A stretch of 64,000 nt of DNA from Lysobacterales bacterium (lineage in GTDB: Bacteria; Pseudomonadota; Gammaproteobacteria; Xanthomonadales; Rhodanobacteraceae). Of this stretch, positions 7,844 through 16,341 are shown one piece after another. Made by a program: the position numbers and the translations under genes. The first letter of the stretch is position 1, and each line of letters opens with the position of its first letter. The stretch is taken from contig NSJK01000018.1 in the NCBI GenBank assembly GCA_002632325.1, positions 1 to 64,000 of the forward strand, given 5' to 3'. The notes under the pieces are model-generated. The model ran no database searches and had not been told where the DNA came from. It saw only the letters and a list, made by a program, of their open reading frames with translations.

Positions 7844-9526
7844 TCAGTCGTCGGCGTTCTCGTCGGCCTCATCACCACTGTGCGAGATGTTCGGATCGAT
7901 CCCCGCAGCCATCCCATCGGAGACCTTCCAAAGCGAAGCCTCGACACCACGGAACGGTTGGGTGAACAGCGGCGGTGCGCGGAAGCGGAAGCGCCGGTAG
8001 AAGGTCGCCACGTAGGCATCGGGATGTTCGCGCGCCCAGGCCTCGAACTCGTGCAAGGTTTCGAAGGTGGGCAAGGGCTTGGTCAGGCGGCCGGCGAATT
8101 CGTAGACGCCGTGATGGCGGCCGACGTGCGCAACCGTCTCGCCGCGTGCCTGCAAGGCCGCGATCTGCCGCGCCATCGGCGTGATGTCGAAGCGCGTGCC
8201 CGGACCCTGCACGATCGCGAGCTTGACCAGCAACGCGAACACCAGCACCGCGAGCGCGGGCGCAAGCGGCTGCGTGATGCGGCTGCGTGCGGACAGCAGA
8301 CCGACACCGAGACCGGCTATCACGATGCCCCACCATGGCGACAGATCGCTGGCATAGGCACGGATCGCGGCGCCGAACGACCCCGCATGCACCGTGGCCA
8401 GCAGGATGCCGAGCACGACGAGTACGACACCGAGCAAGCCCGTGCGCAAACGCAGCGCCTGCGCCTCGAGTCCGATCGCGACGACGATGGCCACCGCCGG
8501 GATCAGCGGCAGCAGGTAATGCGGCTGTTTGCCGCTGACCAGCGAAAACACGATGAAGGTCGGCAGCAGCCAGGCCAGTGCGAATCGCAGCGGCACGGCG
8601 CTGAGCAAGGCGCGCATCCGGGTGAGATTTCCGCGCACGACCAGCGGCCACGGCAGCAACATCGCCGGGAACACGAGCAGGTACCACCACAGGGGCCGGC
8701 GATGCGCACTCGTGCCCTTGACGCCGTTGATGCGATCGAGCGTCTGGTTGAGGAAGATCGCGCGGCGGTATTCCTCGCCGCCGTGAATTGCCGCGGGAAT
8801 CGCCCACGCCAGCGCGATCGCCGCGCCGAGCAGGATCGCGACAGCGAGCATGCCGAAGTAGCGCGCGCGGCGGCCTTGCAGGCGATCGGCGGCCCACCAC
8901 GGTGCGAGCAGTGCGGCGGCGCCAATCAGCAGCAACATCACCGGCCCCTTGCTCAGAACACCCAGGCCGATCGCCACACCGGCGACGAGGATGCCGCGCC
9001 CGTAGCGGGCATCGACCAGATCGCACACGCCGAGCAGGGCCAGCAGCACCCACACCGTGAGCAGCACATCGAACATGATCATGTTCGAAAACAGCGCGAA
9101 ATAGATCGCGCCCGCAAGCAACCACGCCGCATTGCGCGCGCTCTCGCGTGTCGCGCCCAAACGCAGTGTCAGCGCGTGCACGAGTACGAGGTTGGCCAGT
9201 GCATAGACCACGGTCAGCGCGCGCGCGGTCCACGCGTGCACGCCGGTGAGCGTCCAGCCCGCATTGATCAACCAGAACAGAAGCGGCGGCTTCTGCCAGT
9301 ACAGATCGCCGTTGAGATGCGGCACGAGGTATTCGCCGCCCAAGCGCATTTCCCAAGCCACCGCGAGATAGCGCGTCTCGTCGATCGGCAGCGGCGCCAG
9401 CAGGAACACCACCGGCAAGGACAGCAGCGCGGTCAGCAGCAGCGGCAGCGCCAATTCATGCCGCAGGAGTTTGTCGAATGACACGGGAGGCTTGGAAGGC
9501 GGTCGTGAGGGTGGCGATTTTCGCAC
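7844..9526 (-). CDS. ArnT-like (GT39/83) membrane glycosyltransferase
   Basis: A 560-residue polytopic membrane protein with about a dozen hydrophobic segments. The first periplasmic loop has the family signature PLPIDETRYLAVAWEM, containing the catalytic acidic pair, followed by YWQKPPLLFWLI. This is the architecture of the ArnT/PMT group, which moves a sugar from an undecaprenyl-phosphate carrier to an acceptor on the outer face of the inner membrane, for example aminoarabinose to lipid A. No arn-type biosynthesis genes are in view, so acceptor and donor are unknown. The C-terminal soluble region (after about residue 440) contains a short domain seen in many such enzymes. The protein is probably transcribed alone. 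Confidence 0.85.
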   Translation of the reverse strand: MRKSPPSRPPSKPPVSFDKLLRHELALPLLLTALLSLPVVFLLAPLPIDETRYLAVAWEMRLGGEYLVPHLNGDLYWQKPPLLFWLINAGWTLTGVHAWTARALTVVYALANLVLVHALTLRLGATRESARNAAWLLAGAIYFALFSNMIMFDVLLTVWVLLALLGVCDLVDARYGRGILVAGVAIGLGVLSKGPVMLLLIGAAALLAPWWAADRLQGRRARYFGMLAVAILLGAAIALAWAIPAAIHGGEEYRRAIFLNQTLDRINGVKGTSAHRRPLWWYLLVFPAMLLPWPLVVRGNLTRMRALLSAVPLRFALAWLLPTFIVFSLVSGKQPHYLLPLIPAVAIVVAIGLEAQALRLRTGLLGVVLVVLGILLATVHAGSFGAAIRAYASDLSPWWGIVIAGLGVGLLSARSRITQPLAPALAVLVFALLVKLAIVQGPGTRFDITPMARQIAALQARGETVAHVGRHHGVYEFAGRLTKPLPTFETLHEFEAWAREHPDAYVATFYRRFRFRAPPLFTQPFRGVEASLWKVSDGMAAGIDPNISHSGDEADENADD

Positions 9527-9584
9527 GCGCCCGCGTCGCTGTCCTTGTCGCTCGCGGGCATTTGGTTGCCTTTACGTGCAGCGT

Positions 9585-10589
9585 TCAGCCGCGCTTGAGC
9601 AGTTCGCGCAGATCGATGATCGCCGCGTTCGCCCGCGAGATGTAATTGGCCATCACCAGCGAGTGGTTGGCGAAGAAGCCGAACGGCCGACCATTGAGCA
9701 CGATCGGACTGCCCAGCGACTTCTGCGACTCCTCGAGCTCGCGGATGATCTGCTCCAGACTCACGGTCGCGTTCTTGCTGGCGAGAATCGTGGCGAAGTC
9801 GATGCGGATTGCTTCGAGCTGTTCGCGCAATGCCCAGGTGTAGCCGCGCGCTTCGTAGAAGTTGTCGTCGATTTGCGTCCACGGCGTGCGCATGAGCTTG
9901 GCGGAAGGCGTGGGCGTGGCTTGCTGGGCGTTCGGGTCGCCCGCCAGAGTCGTGTCCAGGCGCACCTGCCCGGCCGCGGCGGAGAGTTTCTGCGACAGCG
10001 AGCCGAGGCGCGTCGAGACGATCTGCAGGTAGTCGGCAAGATTGTCGGCGCGCGCATAGAACTGCGCATTGCCGTCGTCGGCATCGCCGAGCCGGGCGAG
10101 ATAGCCGCGCGTGTGGGCAATCGCCTTGGCGTACTGGCTCTCGGAACTGGGCAGCAGCCAGCGATCGTTGGGCGAGCTGAACAAAGGATCGGCTTCCTGC
10201 AGATCCTTGTCCTCGACCGACTGCGTCTGCGAACGCGAAAAGTCATTGCGCAGGGCGCGGGCGAGATCGCGCGATGCGGTGAGCACGCCGAATTCCCAGT
10301 TCGGCACATTGTCCATCAGCACGCCGGGCGGGAACTTGTCGTTGCTCAGATATCCGCCGCGCTTGTCGAGCAGGGTCTGCGCACTGGTGATGAGCGCCGC
10401 GGTGGTCGTGCTGCCGGTGACAACCCGCGTCGTCGACGTGGTGTCGGCAACGACCTCGCGCGCATTGGCAGTGACATCGAAATGCGGCGGCTCGTAGTCC
10501 CACCACCACATCAGCGCCAGCACACCGAGCACATAGACGAACACGAGGGCGGCGATGCCGCGCACGATCAGCGATTTGGGCAAGGGCAT
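9585..10589 (-). CDS. DUF2333 family protein
   Basis: A 334-residue protein with one N-terminal membrane segment (about 8-28, ending in MWWWDYEPP) and a soluble, probably periplasmic remainder. Conserved family stretches I recognise are LLDKRGGYLSNDKFPPG, MDNVPNWEFGVL and RGYTWALREQLEAI. DUF2333 proteins are common in gammaproteobacteria and have no established activity. The gene lies 58 nt upstream of the glycosyltransferase on the same strand, so it may share a transcript, but that is not enough to infer a function. Confidence 0.8.
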   Translation of the reverse strand: MPLPKSLIVRGIAALVFVYVLGVLALMWWWDYEPPHFDVTANAREVVADTTSTTRVVTGSTTTAALITSAQTLLDKRGGYLSNDKFPPGVLMDNVPNWEFGVLTASRDLARALRNDFSRSQTQSVEDKDLQEADPLFSSPNDRWLLPSSESQYAKAIAHTRGYLARLGDADDGNAQFYARADNLADYLQIVSTRLGSLSQKLSAAAGQVRLDTTLAGDPNAQQATPTPSAKLMRTPWTQIDDNFYEARGYTWALREQLEAIRIDFATILASKNATVSLEQIIRELEESQKSLGSPIVLNGRPFGFFANHSLVMANYISRANAAIIDLRELLKRG

Positions 10590-10720
10590 CGGAACCTACC
10601 TCGGTGGTGGACGCAACCGGCACCTGCGCCGGCAACCGAACACGATCTTACGCTGCTTTGCAGCGCCTTCCGCGCCGAACTGCGGTCAGCGCTCGCGTTG
10701 CCCTAACAGGGTGCTGACAA

Positions 10721-10834
10721 AGTCCACCCTGGACTTCTTCAGCTCGACGACTCAATCACTTGCGTGATCGATTCGCGTGCAGTGCATCCCTGCACTGCGC
10801 TATCAGGCTGCTGAAAAGGGTTTTTCAGCAGCCT
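10721..10834. repeat. Compact element with four consecutive stem-loops
   Basis: Within 114 nt there are four perfect hairpins: AGTCCA-ccc-TGGACT (10721-10735), ATCAC-ttgc-GTGAT (10755-10768), GCAGTGCA-tccc-TGCACTGC (10779-10798) and a 13-bp stem AGGCTGCTGAAAA-gggt-TTTTCAGCAGCCT (10805-10834). The last begins 2 nt after the M28 peptidase stop codon and can act as its terminator. The arrangement looks like a REP-type element, but I see only one full copy here. Confidence 0.5.
10805..10834 (-). terminator. Terminator-like hairpin after the M28 peptidase gene
   Basis: A perfect 13-bp stem with a four-base loop, directly behind the stop codon (TAG at 10836-10838, minus strand). The stem contains an A4/T4 block but no separate T-run follows. 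Confidence 0.5.
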
Positions 10835-10835
10835 C

Positions 10836-13754
10836 CTAATCGACCCAGCGCGCGATGTAGAGGTCGGTATCGTGGGCGTCAGACGCATTGGCGCGGTTGC
10901 TCGCGAACACCAGCCACTTGCCATCGGGCGAGAACATCGGGAACCCGTCGAATCCCGGCGCGGTGGTGATGCGCTCCTGTTTGCCATTCCAGTCGACGTA
11001 GCGGATGTCGAACTCGCGCGCATTGGCGCCGGCATTGCTCGAGTACAGCACGCCCTTGCCGTTCGGCGTCGGGTAGGGCGCGAAGCTCGCCGCGCCATCA
11101 TGCGTCAATTGCTTGACGTGTCCGCCATCGGCATCCATCACGTGGAGCTCGAGCTTGTTCGGCCCGACCAGATCCAGACCCAGCAGGCGCTCGTAGTCGG
11201 CCACTTCCTGCTCGCCGGTCGGACGCGAGGCGCGCCAGATGATCTTCGAACAATCCTGATTGAAGAAGGCGCCACCGTCATAGCCAAGCGTGTCGGTGAG
11301 CTGGCGAACGTTGCCGCCATCGTGGTCGGCGACGTACAGGTCCAGGTCGCCGTTGCGCTTGCTGGTGAACAGGATGCGCCCATCCTTGAAACACTCGGTC
11401 GCCTCGGCGTCATAGCCCGGCCCGCTGAGCAGTGGTCGGGTACTGCCATCGGCCGCGCGCCGCACGATGTCGAAGGACGGGTAAGTTGCCCACACGTAGC
11501 CGAGCGAATGGTCGGGCTTGGGTGGGCACTGCGCACTGGCCGCTTCGGTGGTCGCGTAGATCAGCGAGTCGCCCTTGGGGTAGTCGAAGTAACCGCAGGT
11601 GGTGCGCCCCTTGCCGCTGGAGACGAGCTCGACCTTGCCGGTATCCAGATCGAGCACGTACTGCGCATCGCAACCGCCGCCGCGCGGGGTGCGCTGGAAG
11701 CTGAGCTTGCGCCCATCAGGCGACCAGTAGGCTTCGGCGTTTTCGCCGCCGAAAGTGAGCCGACGCAGGTCGGCCAGATGCCTTTCGTCCGCACGCGCCA
11801 GCTCGGGCACCGCCTTGCCCGCCCGTGGCGCCCAGCCACGCGGATGTGCGGGCACCGGATCGGCACCTACCGAGAAATCCGCGTGCGCAGTCACTGGCGC
11901 ACTGGCGCCGCTTGCGCCCTCGCCATGCGCCGCGGAGGGCGCGGCATCGCCGCCGCGCTGGGCCAGGGTCACGCGCAGCTTCACCTGCTTGCCATCACGC
12001 AACAGCACCACGTCGATCGTCTCGCCGGGTCGGTGCTCGCGCAGCACGTAGGTCATGTCGTAGAGATTGTTGATGGTGACGCCAGCCATGCCGACGATCA
12101 CGTCGCCCTTGCGCACACCGCCCTTTTCGGCCGGACTGTTCGCGCGCACGTCGCTGAGCTTGACGCCACCGCTGGCGGCTTCCATCGCCGAGTAGTCGGG
12201 CACCGAACCGAAATAGGCGCCATAGCCGCGACTGTCGCCGGCATCGGGAGCCGAAGCGCTCGTGCGCACGTAATCGGGTCGTGGTGCGGCGCTGGTCTCG
12301 TCGGCGAGCGCGGCGGTGATGCGCGCCACCTCGCCACCACCGTCCATGTTGAGCAGTGCGACATCGTCGTCGGGCGAGTGGTACTGGTCGTGCACGCCGG
12401 TGAACAGATGCAACACCGGCACTCCGACGGCATAGAAACTGGCATGATCACTCGGGCCGTAGCCATCGCCGCCGGCCACGACATGAACGTCTGCGGCGGC
12501 CTTGTTCGCTCGCGCGATCAGCGCCGGCCAGGCCTTGGAACTGTCGGCGCCGAGCATCTGCAGCTTGTGCTCGCGCATGCGCCCGACCATGTCGAGATTG
12601 ATCATCGCGACGACATCGCCGACCTTGCCTTGCGGCGGATGCTCTACGAACCAGGCGCTGCCGCCCAGCCCGAGTTCCTCGGCCGAGAATCCGACGAAGG
12701 CGAGCGTGCGGCGCTCGCCCTTGGCAGCCTTGTCGGCAGCGAGCAGGCGCGCTGCGCAGAGCATGCCGGCCACACCCGAGGCGTTGTCGTCGGCGCCATT
12801 GTGGATCGCACGCACGTCGGGCTTGAAACTGCCCTGCCCGCCCCAGCCCAGATGGTCGTAGTGCGCGCCGACGACGACGTACTGCGTGGCCAGCGCGCCG
12901 CTGCCGGGCAACAGGCCGATCACGTTCTGCGTTTGCGCCACCACCGGCTTGAGGTCGATGCGTCCGGCCACGCGTATCGCGGGCACGGCGAACGAGGCCG
13001 GCTTGTAGTTGCCGTCGATGCGCGCCTGCGCCTGTGCCAGGGTGGTGCCAGTCGATGCAAGCCAGCGATCGGCCACCGCGCGCGTGACCTGCAGCACCGG
13101 GATGCCTGCATCCGAAAGCGGCCCCATCGATTTCAAGGGCGGCAGCCGATCGGGTTCATCGGCCGATTGCGGTGGCGCGACGAGGATCAGTGCCAGCGCG
13201 CCGGCTTCGCGCGCGGTGATCGCCTTGCTGCGCAGCTCCGAGTGTCGGGTCGGTTTCTTGCCGTCGAACGGCGATTTGGCGTCGTTCTCACCCGGCTCGA
13301 AGCGCAGTGCCAGCACGACCTTGCCCTTGACCTCAAGGCTGGCGTAGTCGTCATAACCAAGGTCCTTCGCGCGGATTCCATAGCCGGCAAACACGAGCTC
13401 GCCGGCATAGTGACCCGAACGCGAGAAGCCCAGAGGGATCCAGTCCTTGCCGTACTGCGCACCATCCAGCTCGTTGCCCGGCCCGGTCTCGATGCCGGTA
13501 TTGGCCGAGAAATGCTGCATGCGCCCGCCTTGCGGCGCGGCCAGCCCCATGCCGTCCATCCACTGCGCGATGTTCCGCGCGGCCAAGTCATTGCCCTTGC
13601 TGCCGGTGCCGCGGCCTTCCATCGCATCGGCGGCAAGCGTTTGCGTGACTTCGCGGAAACAGGCGATCGGATCGGTCGACAGGGCAGCGGCTTGCGCCAC
13701 GCCGACGGTGAGGAAGGCGATCGCCACCAGCGATCCGCGAATCGGGATGTGCAT
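10836..13754 (-). CDS. Secreted M28 aminopeptidase with PA, PDZ and TolB-like propeller domains
   Basis: A 972-residue exported enzyme. A signal peptide (about 1-23, ending AQAAA) is followed by a protease-associated (PA) insertion (GYGIRAKDLGYDDY to ALILVAPP) and an M28 zinc peptidase core. Metal and catalytic motifs are HYDHLGWGG, NGADDNASGVAGML, SAEELGLGGSAWF, INLDMVGRM and a final His in HDQYHSPDDD. A PDZ domain (about 535-615, KLSDVRANSPAEKGGVRKGDVI) comes next, then a C-terminal TolB/WD40-like propeller with repeated YWSPDGRKLSF- and MFSPDGKWLVF-type blades (about 665-970). M28 enzymes remove N-terminal residues from peptides using two zinc ions. The PDZ and propeller domains probably bind substrate or envelope partners. 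It stands alone. Confidence 0.9.
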   Translation of the reverse strand: MHIPIRGSLVAIAFLTVGVAQAAALSTDPIACFREVTQTLAADAMEGRGTGSKGNDLAARNIAQWMDGMGLAAPQGGRMQHFSANTGIETGPGNELDGAQYGKDWIPLGFSRSGHYAGELVFAGYGIRAKDLGYDDYASLEVKGKVVLALRFEPGENDAKSPFDGKKPTRHSELRSKAITAREAGALALILVAPPQSADEPDRLPPLKSMGPLSDAGIPVLQVTRAVADRWLASTGTTLAQAQARIDGNYKPASFAVPAIRVAGRIDLKPVVAQTQNVIGLLPGSGALATQYVVVGAHYDHLGWGGQGSFKPDVRAIHNGADDNASGVAGMLCAARLLAADKAAKGERRTLAFVGFSAEELGLGGSAWFVEHPPQGKVGDVVAMINLDMVGRMREHKLQMLGADSSKAWPALIARANKAAADVHVVAGGDGYGPSDHASFYAVGVPVLHLFTGVHDQYHSPDDDVALLNMDGGGEVARITAALADETSAAPRPDYVRTSASAPDAGDSRGYGAYFGSVPDYSAMEAASGGVKLSDVRANSPAEKGGVRKGDVIVGMAGVTINNLYDMTYVLREHRPGETIDVVLLRDGKQVKLRVTLAQRGGDAAPSAAHGEGASGASAPVTAHADFSVGADPVPAHPRGWAPRAGKAVPELARADERHLADLRRLTFGGENAEAYWSPDGRKLSFQRTPRGGGCDAQYVLDLDTGKVELVSSGKGRTTCGYFDYPKGDSLIYATTEAASAQCPPKPDHSLGYVWATYPSFDIVRRAADGSTRPLLSGPGYDAEATECFKDGRILFTSKRNGDLDLYVADHDGGNVRQLTDTLGYDGGAFFNQDCSKIIWRASRPTGEQEVADYERLLGLDLVGPNKLELHVMDADGGHVKQLTHDGAASFAPYPTPNGKGVLYSSNAGANAREFDIRYVDWNGKQERITTAPGFDGFPMFSPDGKWLVFASNRANASDAHDTDLYIARWVD

Positions 13755-13842
13755 GAGCTGCGACTCCAGCAGGACAATCGGAGCAGCCTAACAGGCTCGC
13801 ATGTCGTGATGGCTGAACCCGCCGCCGAGCGCTGGTGCGGCC

Positions 13843-15657
13843 TCAACGCCGCGCGAACATCGCGGCACGCTCGATCGTCGGCTGCAGACGCGGCAGCAGC
13901 GGCGCAATCACCGCTTCGCGGCGGCGCCACTTGTCGGGATCAGGCGTCGAAACCGTGTGATTGGCGAGTGGCAGCTTCGCGCCGAGCGCACGGTCCCAGC
14001 CCAACCCCGCGAATGAACACAGGCGCCGGATCTCGGCTTCGGGATCGGCAAGCAGCGCGTCGTAACGGGCAACGGTGACGCGCGCGGGCGCGAAGGACTC
14101 GAGATCATCGAGCAGGATCTTCGTGGTGGTCTGCCACTGCGCTGCGACGATGTCGCCGAGCGCCGCGCCGTTGAGCTCGCGCCAACCCGGCGTGAGCAGC
14201 AGCGACCACGGCAGACCGCGCCAACCGGGCAATTCCTTGTACGTGCGAAAACCACCCGATTCCCAGGCTTCGAGCATACTGGCCAGCACCTGCCGCGGAT
14301 CGCGATGCAGGTAGATGAACAGCGCATCGGGGAAAATGCGATTCAGGAACGGCAGCCGCAAGGCATTCTTGGGCGTCTTTTCGAGCAAACGGAATTCCGC
14401 GCCCGGCGGCCGGCGATCGCGGTCGAAGGCAGCCATGCGGAAGCGTGCGCGCAACTGCTCGGCGACCAATGGCGTGGCGTCGTCAGCGGTCAGTCGATTC
14501 GAGTCGTAGCCACGTTGCACGGTATCGAGTGCGGCAATGCCTTCGATCAGGCCATGACTTTCGCCGCCCACGGTGAACAGATCCGGACTGTTGGCGAGCG
14601 TCTCGAACAACAGGGTCGACCCCGAGCGCGGCGGCGAGACGATGAACACCGGCCGTTCGATGATCGCACTGGTGGGTCGCGCCTTCGGCGTGCGCGCACC
14701 TTCCTCGCCCAGTTCCACGCGCGGCCCGGGCGTGCTCGCGGCGCGACGCAGAATGCCGTTCATCGCCGCGACCAGATCGGCGCCGTTGCGCAAGCTCAGA
14801 CCTTGCGCAACCTGCGCGAGGCGACCGAGGAAACCGGCGAGATGCGCGGCATATTCGGGCATCCCCGCCGGATCGCTGCCGTGATGGAACCACAAGGTCT
14901 GCCAGTTGCGCACGAACACGCCGGCGAGGTCGGCAACGGCTGCCATGCGTGGCTGCGGCTCGGCTTCACTGAGGATGAACTGGACGAGGTCGCGCAGTTC
15001 CCAATAGCTCATCGGCGTCTGGCTGTTGACGTTCTCGAACAGCAACGCTGGCTGCGCGCCGCCAGGCGTCACCCTGCGCGGTGCCCAGCCCGCACGCGGC
15101 GCCGCGTGTGGCCGCCCCGCATTGACCAGATCCCAGAACGCAGCACCGCCAACGGTGTCGGCGACCAGATGGATGCGCTCCTCGTCGTTGTCGTTGGCAA
15201 CGTGATGCAGGCGCCAGGTGTCGAAGATCCAGCATTCGCCGGCCGCCATGTTGATGGTCGTGTCGCCGGCGGTGAAGCGCACGCTCGGCTGGGTGAGAAT
15301 CGGCACGTGCACGCGCACGCGCTCATGCCAGTAGTAATCGGAGTCGACGTGCAGGTCGACTTCGGCGCGTCCGGACAGGCGCATCAGGCGGCAACGGCCG
15401 AGCACCGCGCTGAAGCTGGCAAGCACCTGAAGGAAGTAGGGACTGCGCTCTAGCGCCGGCGTCGGCCGCATCGGTCCCTGCAGGGCGTCGCCCCGGCTCG
15501 GATCGCCATTGACCGTGATCAGCGGCAGGGCGGTGTTGCCGGGAATGCCGTTGGGGTGGGGTTGCCACAGGGTTTGATCGAAAGCCGCGACTTCGGTAGC
15601 GAGCGCCTGAGCGTCGAACTGCAGCGGCAACTGGATGAACGGAACAGGTAGTTTCAT
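13843..15657 (-). CDS. Aspartyl/asparaginyl beta-hydroxylase-like and sulfotransferase fusion
   Basis: A 604-residue two-domain protein. The N-terminal ~200 residues resemble the AspH 2-oxoglutarate/Fe(II) oxygenase fold (VDLHVDSDYYWHERVRVHVPI, FTAGDTTINMAAGECWIFDTWRLHHVAN), with iron ligands probably in HVD and the HHV region. After a linker, about residues 340-604 form a sulfotransferase domain with the PAPS-binding loop FIVSPPRSGSTLLFETLA and the downstream YLHRDPRQVLASMLEAWESG region. This suggests hydroxylation followed by sulfation of one substrate, possibly a peptide or lipid, but no substrate is shown. The start at 15657 (MKLPVPFIQLP) fits the domain; an ATG at 15699 would add 14 residues. 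Neither has a strong ribosome site. Confidence 0.83.
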   Translation of the reverse strand: MKLPVPFIQLPLQFDAQALATEVAAFDQTLWQPHPNGIPGNTALPLITVNGDPSRGDALQGPMRPTPALERSPYFLQVLASFSAVLGRCRLMRLSGRAEVDLHVDSDYYWHERVRVHVPILTQPSVRFTAGDTTINMAAGECWIFDTWRLHHVANDNDEERIHLVADTVGGAAFWDLVNAGRPHAAPRAGWAPRRVTPGGAQPALLFENVNSQTPMSYWELRDLVQFILSEAEPQPRMAAVADLAGVFVRNWQTLWFHHGSDPAGMPEYAAHLAGFLGRLAQVAQGLSLRNGADLVAAMNGILRRAASTPGPRVELGEEGARTPKARPTSAIIERPVFIVSPPRSGSTLLFETLANSPDLFTVGGESHGLIEGIAALDTVQRGYDSNRLTADDATPLVAEQLRARFRMAAFDRDRRPPGAEFRLLEKTPKNALRLPFLNRIFPDALFIYLHRDPRQVLASMLEAWESGGFRTYKELPGWRGLPWSLLLTPGWRELNGAALGDIVAAQWQTTTKILLDDLESFAPARVTVARYDALLADPEAEIRRLCSFAGLGWDRALGAKLPLANHTVSTPDPDKWRRREAVIAPLLPRLQPTIERAAMFARR

Positions 15658-15792
15658 GGCGCAGAAGAGGTCGGGCCGGGTCCAAGTGACTGCAACCATA
15701 GCCGATCACGTCCGTTGTGGCTGCGACGCTGCGGCGCATTGCCACGTCTGTCGGCAAGGTGCACGATGTTCGCCAGCAGAGGAATCCAATTC

Positions 15793-16314
15793 ATGAATCG
15801 AGTCCTGCTCTCCAGCCTGATCGCAGCCACGGCCCTGCTTGCAGCCTGCGCGAGTGCGCCGCGGCCGATCCCGAGTGACACCAAGGTGACGGTGGACTGG
15901 ACTGATGTGGCCAAGTTCGCCGATACCCGCAGCAACATGTGCCATGGCCCGGTGAAGCCTGCCGAATGGCTTGCGCGACTGGCCCGCTTCACGCAGTCGC
16001 GCGCAGTGGGTCGCCTGCAGGAAGGGCAAACACTCAAGGTCACGATCACCGACATCCAGCGTGCGGGTCAGTGCGAGCCATGGCGCGGCCCACGCTTGGA
16101 TGACGTGCGCATCCTCAAGGACATCTATCCGCCCAGCCTCAGCCTGCACTATCGGCTCACCGACGCCAACGGCGCGCTGGTGTCCGAGGGCGACTACAAG
16201 AAAACCGATCTGGGTTACCTGCAAGGCGGCAATCTGCTGGATAGCCACGACCCGTTGCGGTTCGAGAAACGCATGATCGACGACTGGCTGCGCAAGACCC
16301 TGTCCGCACGTTGA
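15793..16314 (+). CDS. DUF3016 family lipoprotein
   Basis: A 173-residue exported protein. The start at 15793 gives a short signal peptide ending in LLAAC, a lipobox, so it is probably lipidated. The mature part contains KVTVDWTDVAKFADTRSN, TLKVTITDIQRAGQCEPW, DDVRILKDIYPPSLSLHY and GDYKKTDLGYL, matching the DUF3016 pattern (W-D-P-x-K-F-x-D, then D-V-x-D and a V-R-V-M-K-D-I-Y-W-P box). The family has no known activity. The gene diverges from the AspH-sulfotransferase gene and converges on the GGDEF-methyltransferase gene. Confidence 0.8.
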   Translation: MNRVLLSSLIAATALLAACASAPRPIPSDTKVTVDWTDVAKFADTRSNMCHGPVKPAEWLARLARFTQSRAVGRLQEGQTLKVTITDIQRAGQCEPWRGPRLDDVRILKDIYPPSLSLHYRLTDANGALVSEGDYKKTDLGYLQGGNLLDSHDPLRFEKRMIDDWLRKTLSAR

Positions 16315-16321
16315 ATCACAC

Positions 16322-16341
16322 GAACCCGCGGACGCGGGTTC
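16322..16341. terminator. Hairpin between convergent genes
   Basis: GAACCCGC-ggac-GCGGGTTC, a perfect 8-bp stem overlapping the stop codon of the GGDEF-methyltransferase gene and lying 8 nt after the DUF3016 gene. No T-run; it may serve both strands. Confidence 0.4.

Noticed and set aside
10590..10835. Insertion sequence or transposon remnant
   Set aside because: Only palindromes are present; no transposase fragment, terminal repeats with target duplication or ORF.
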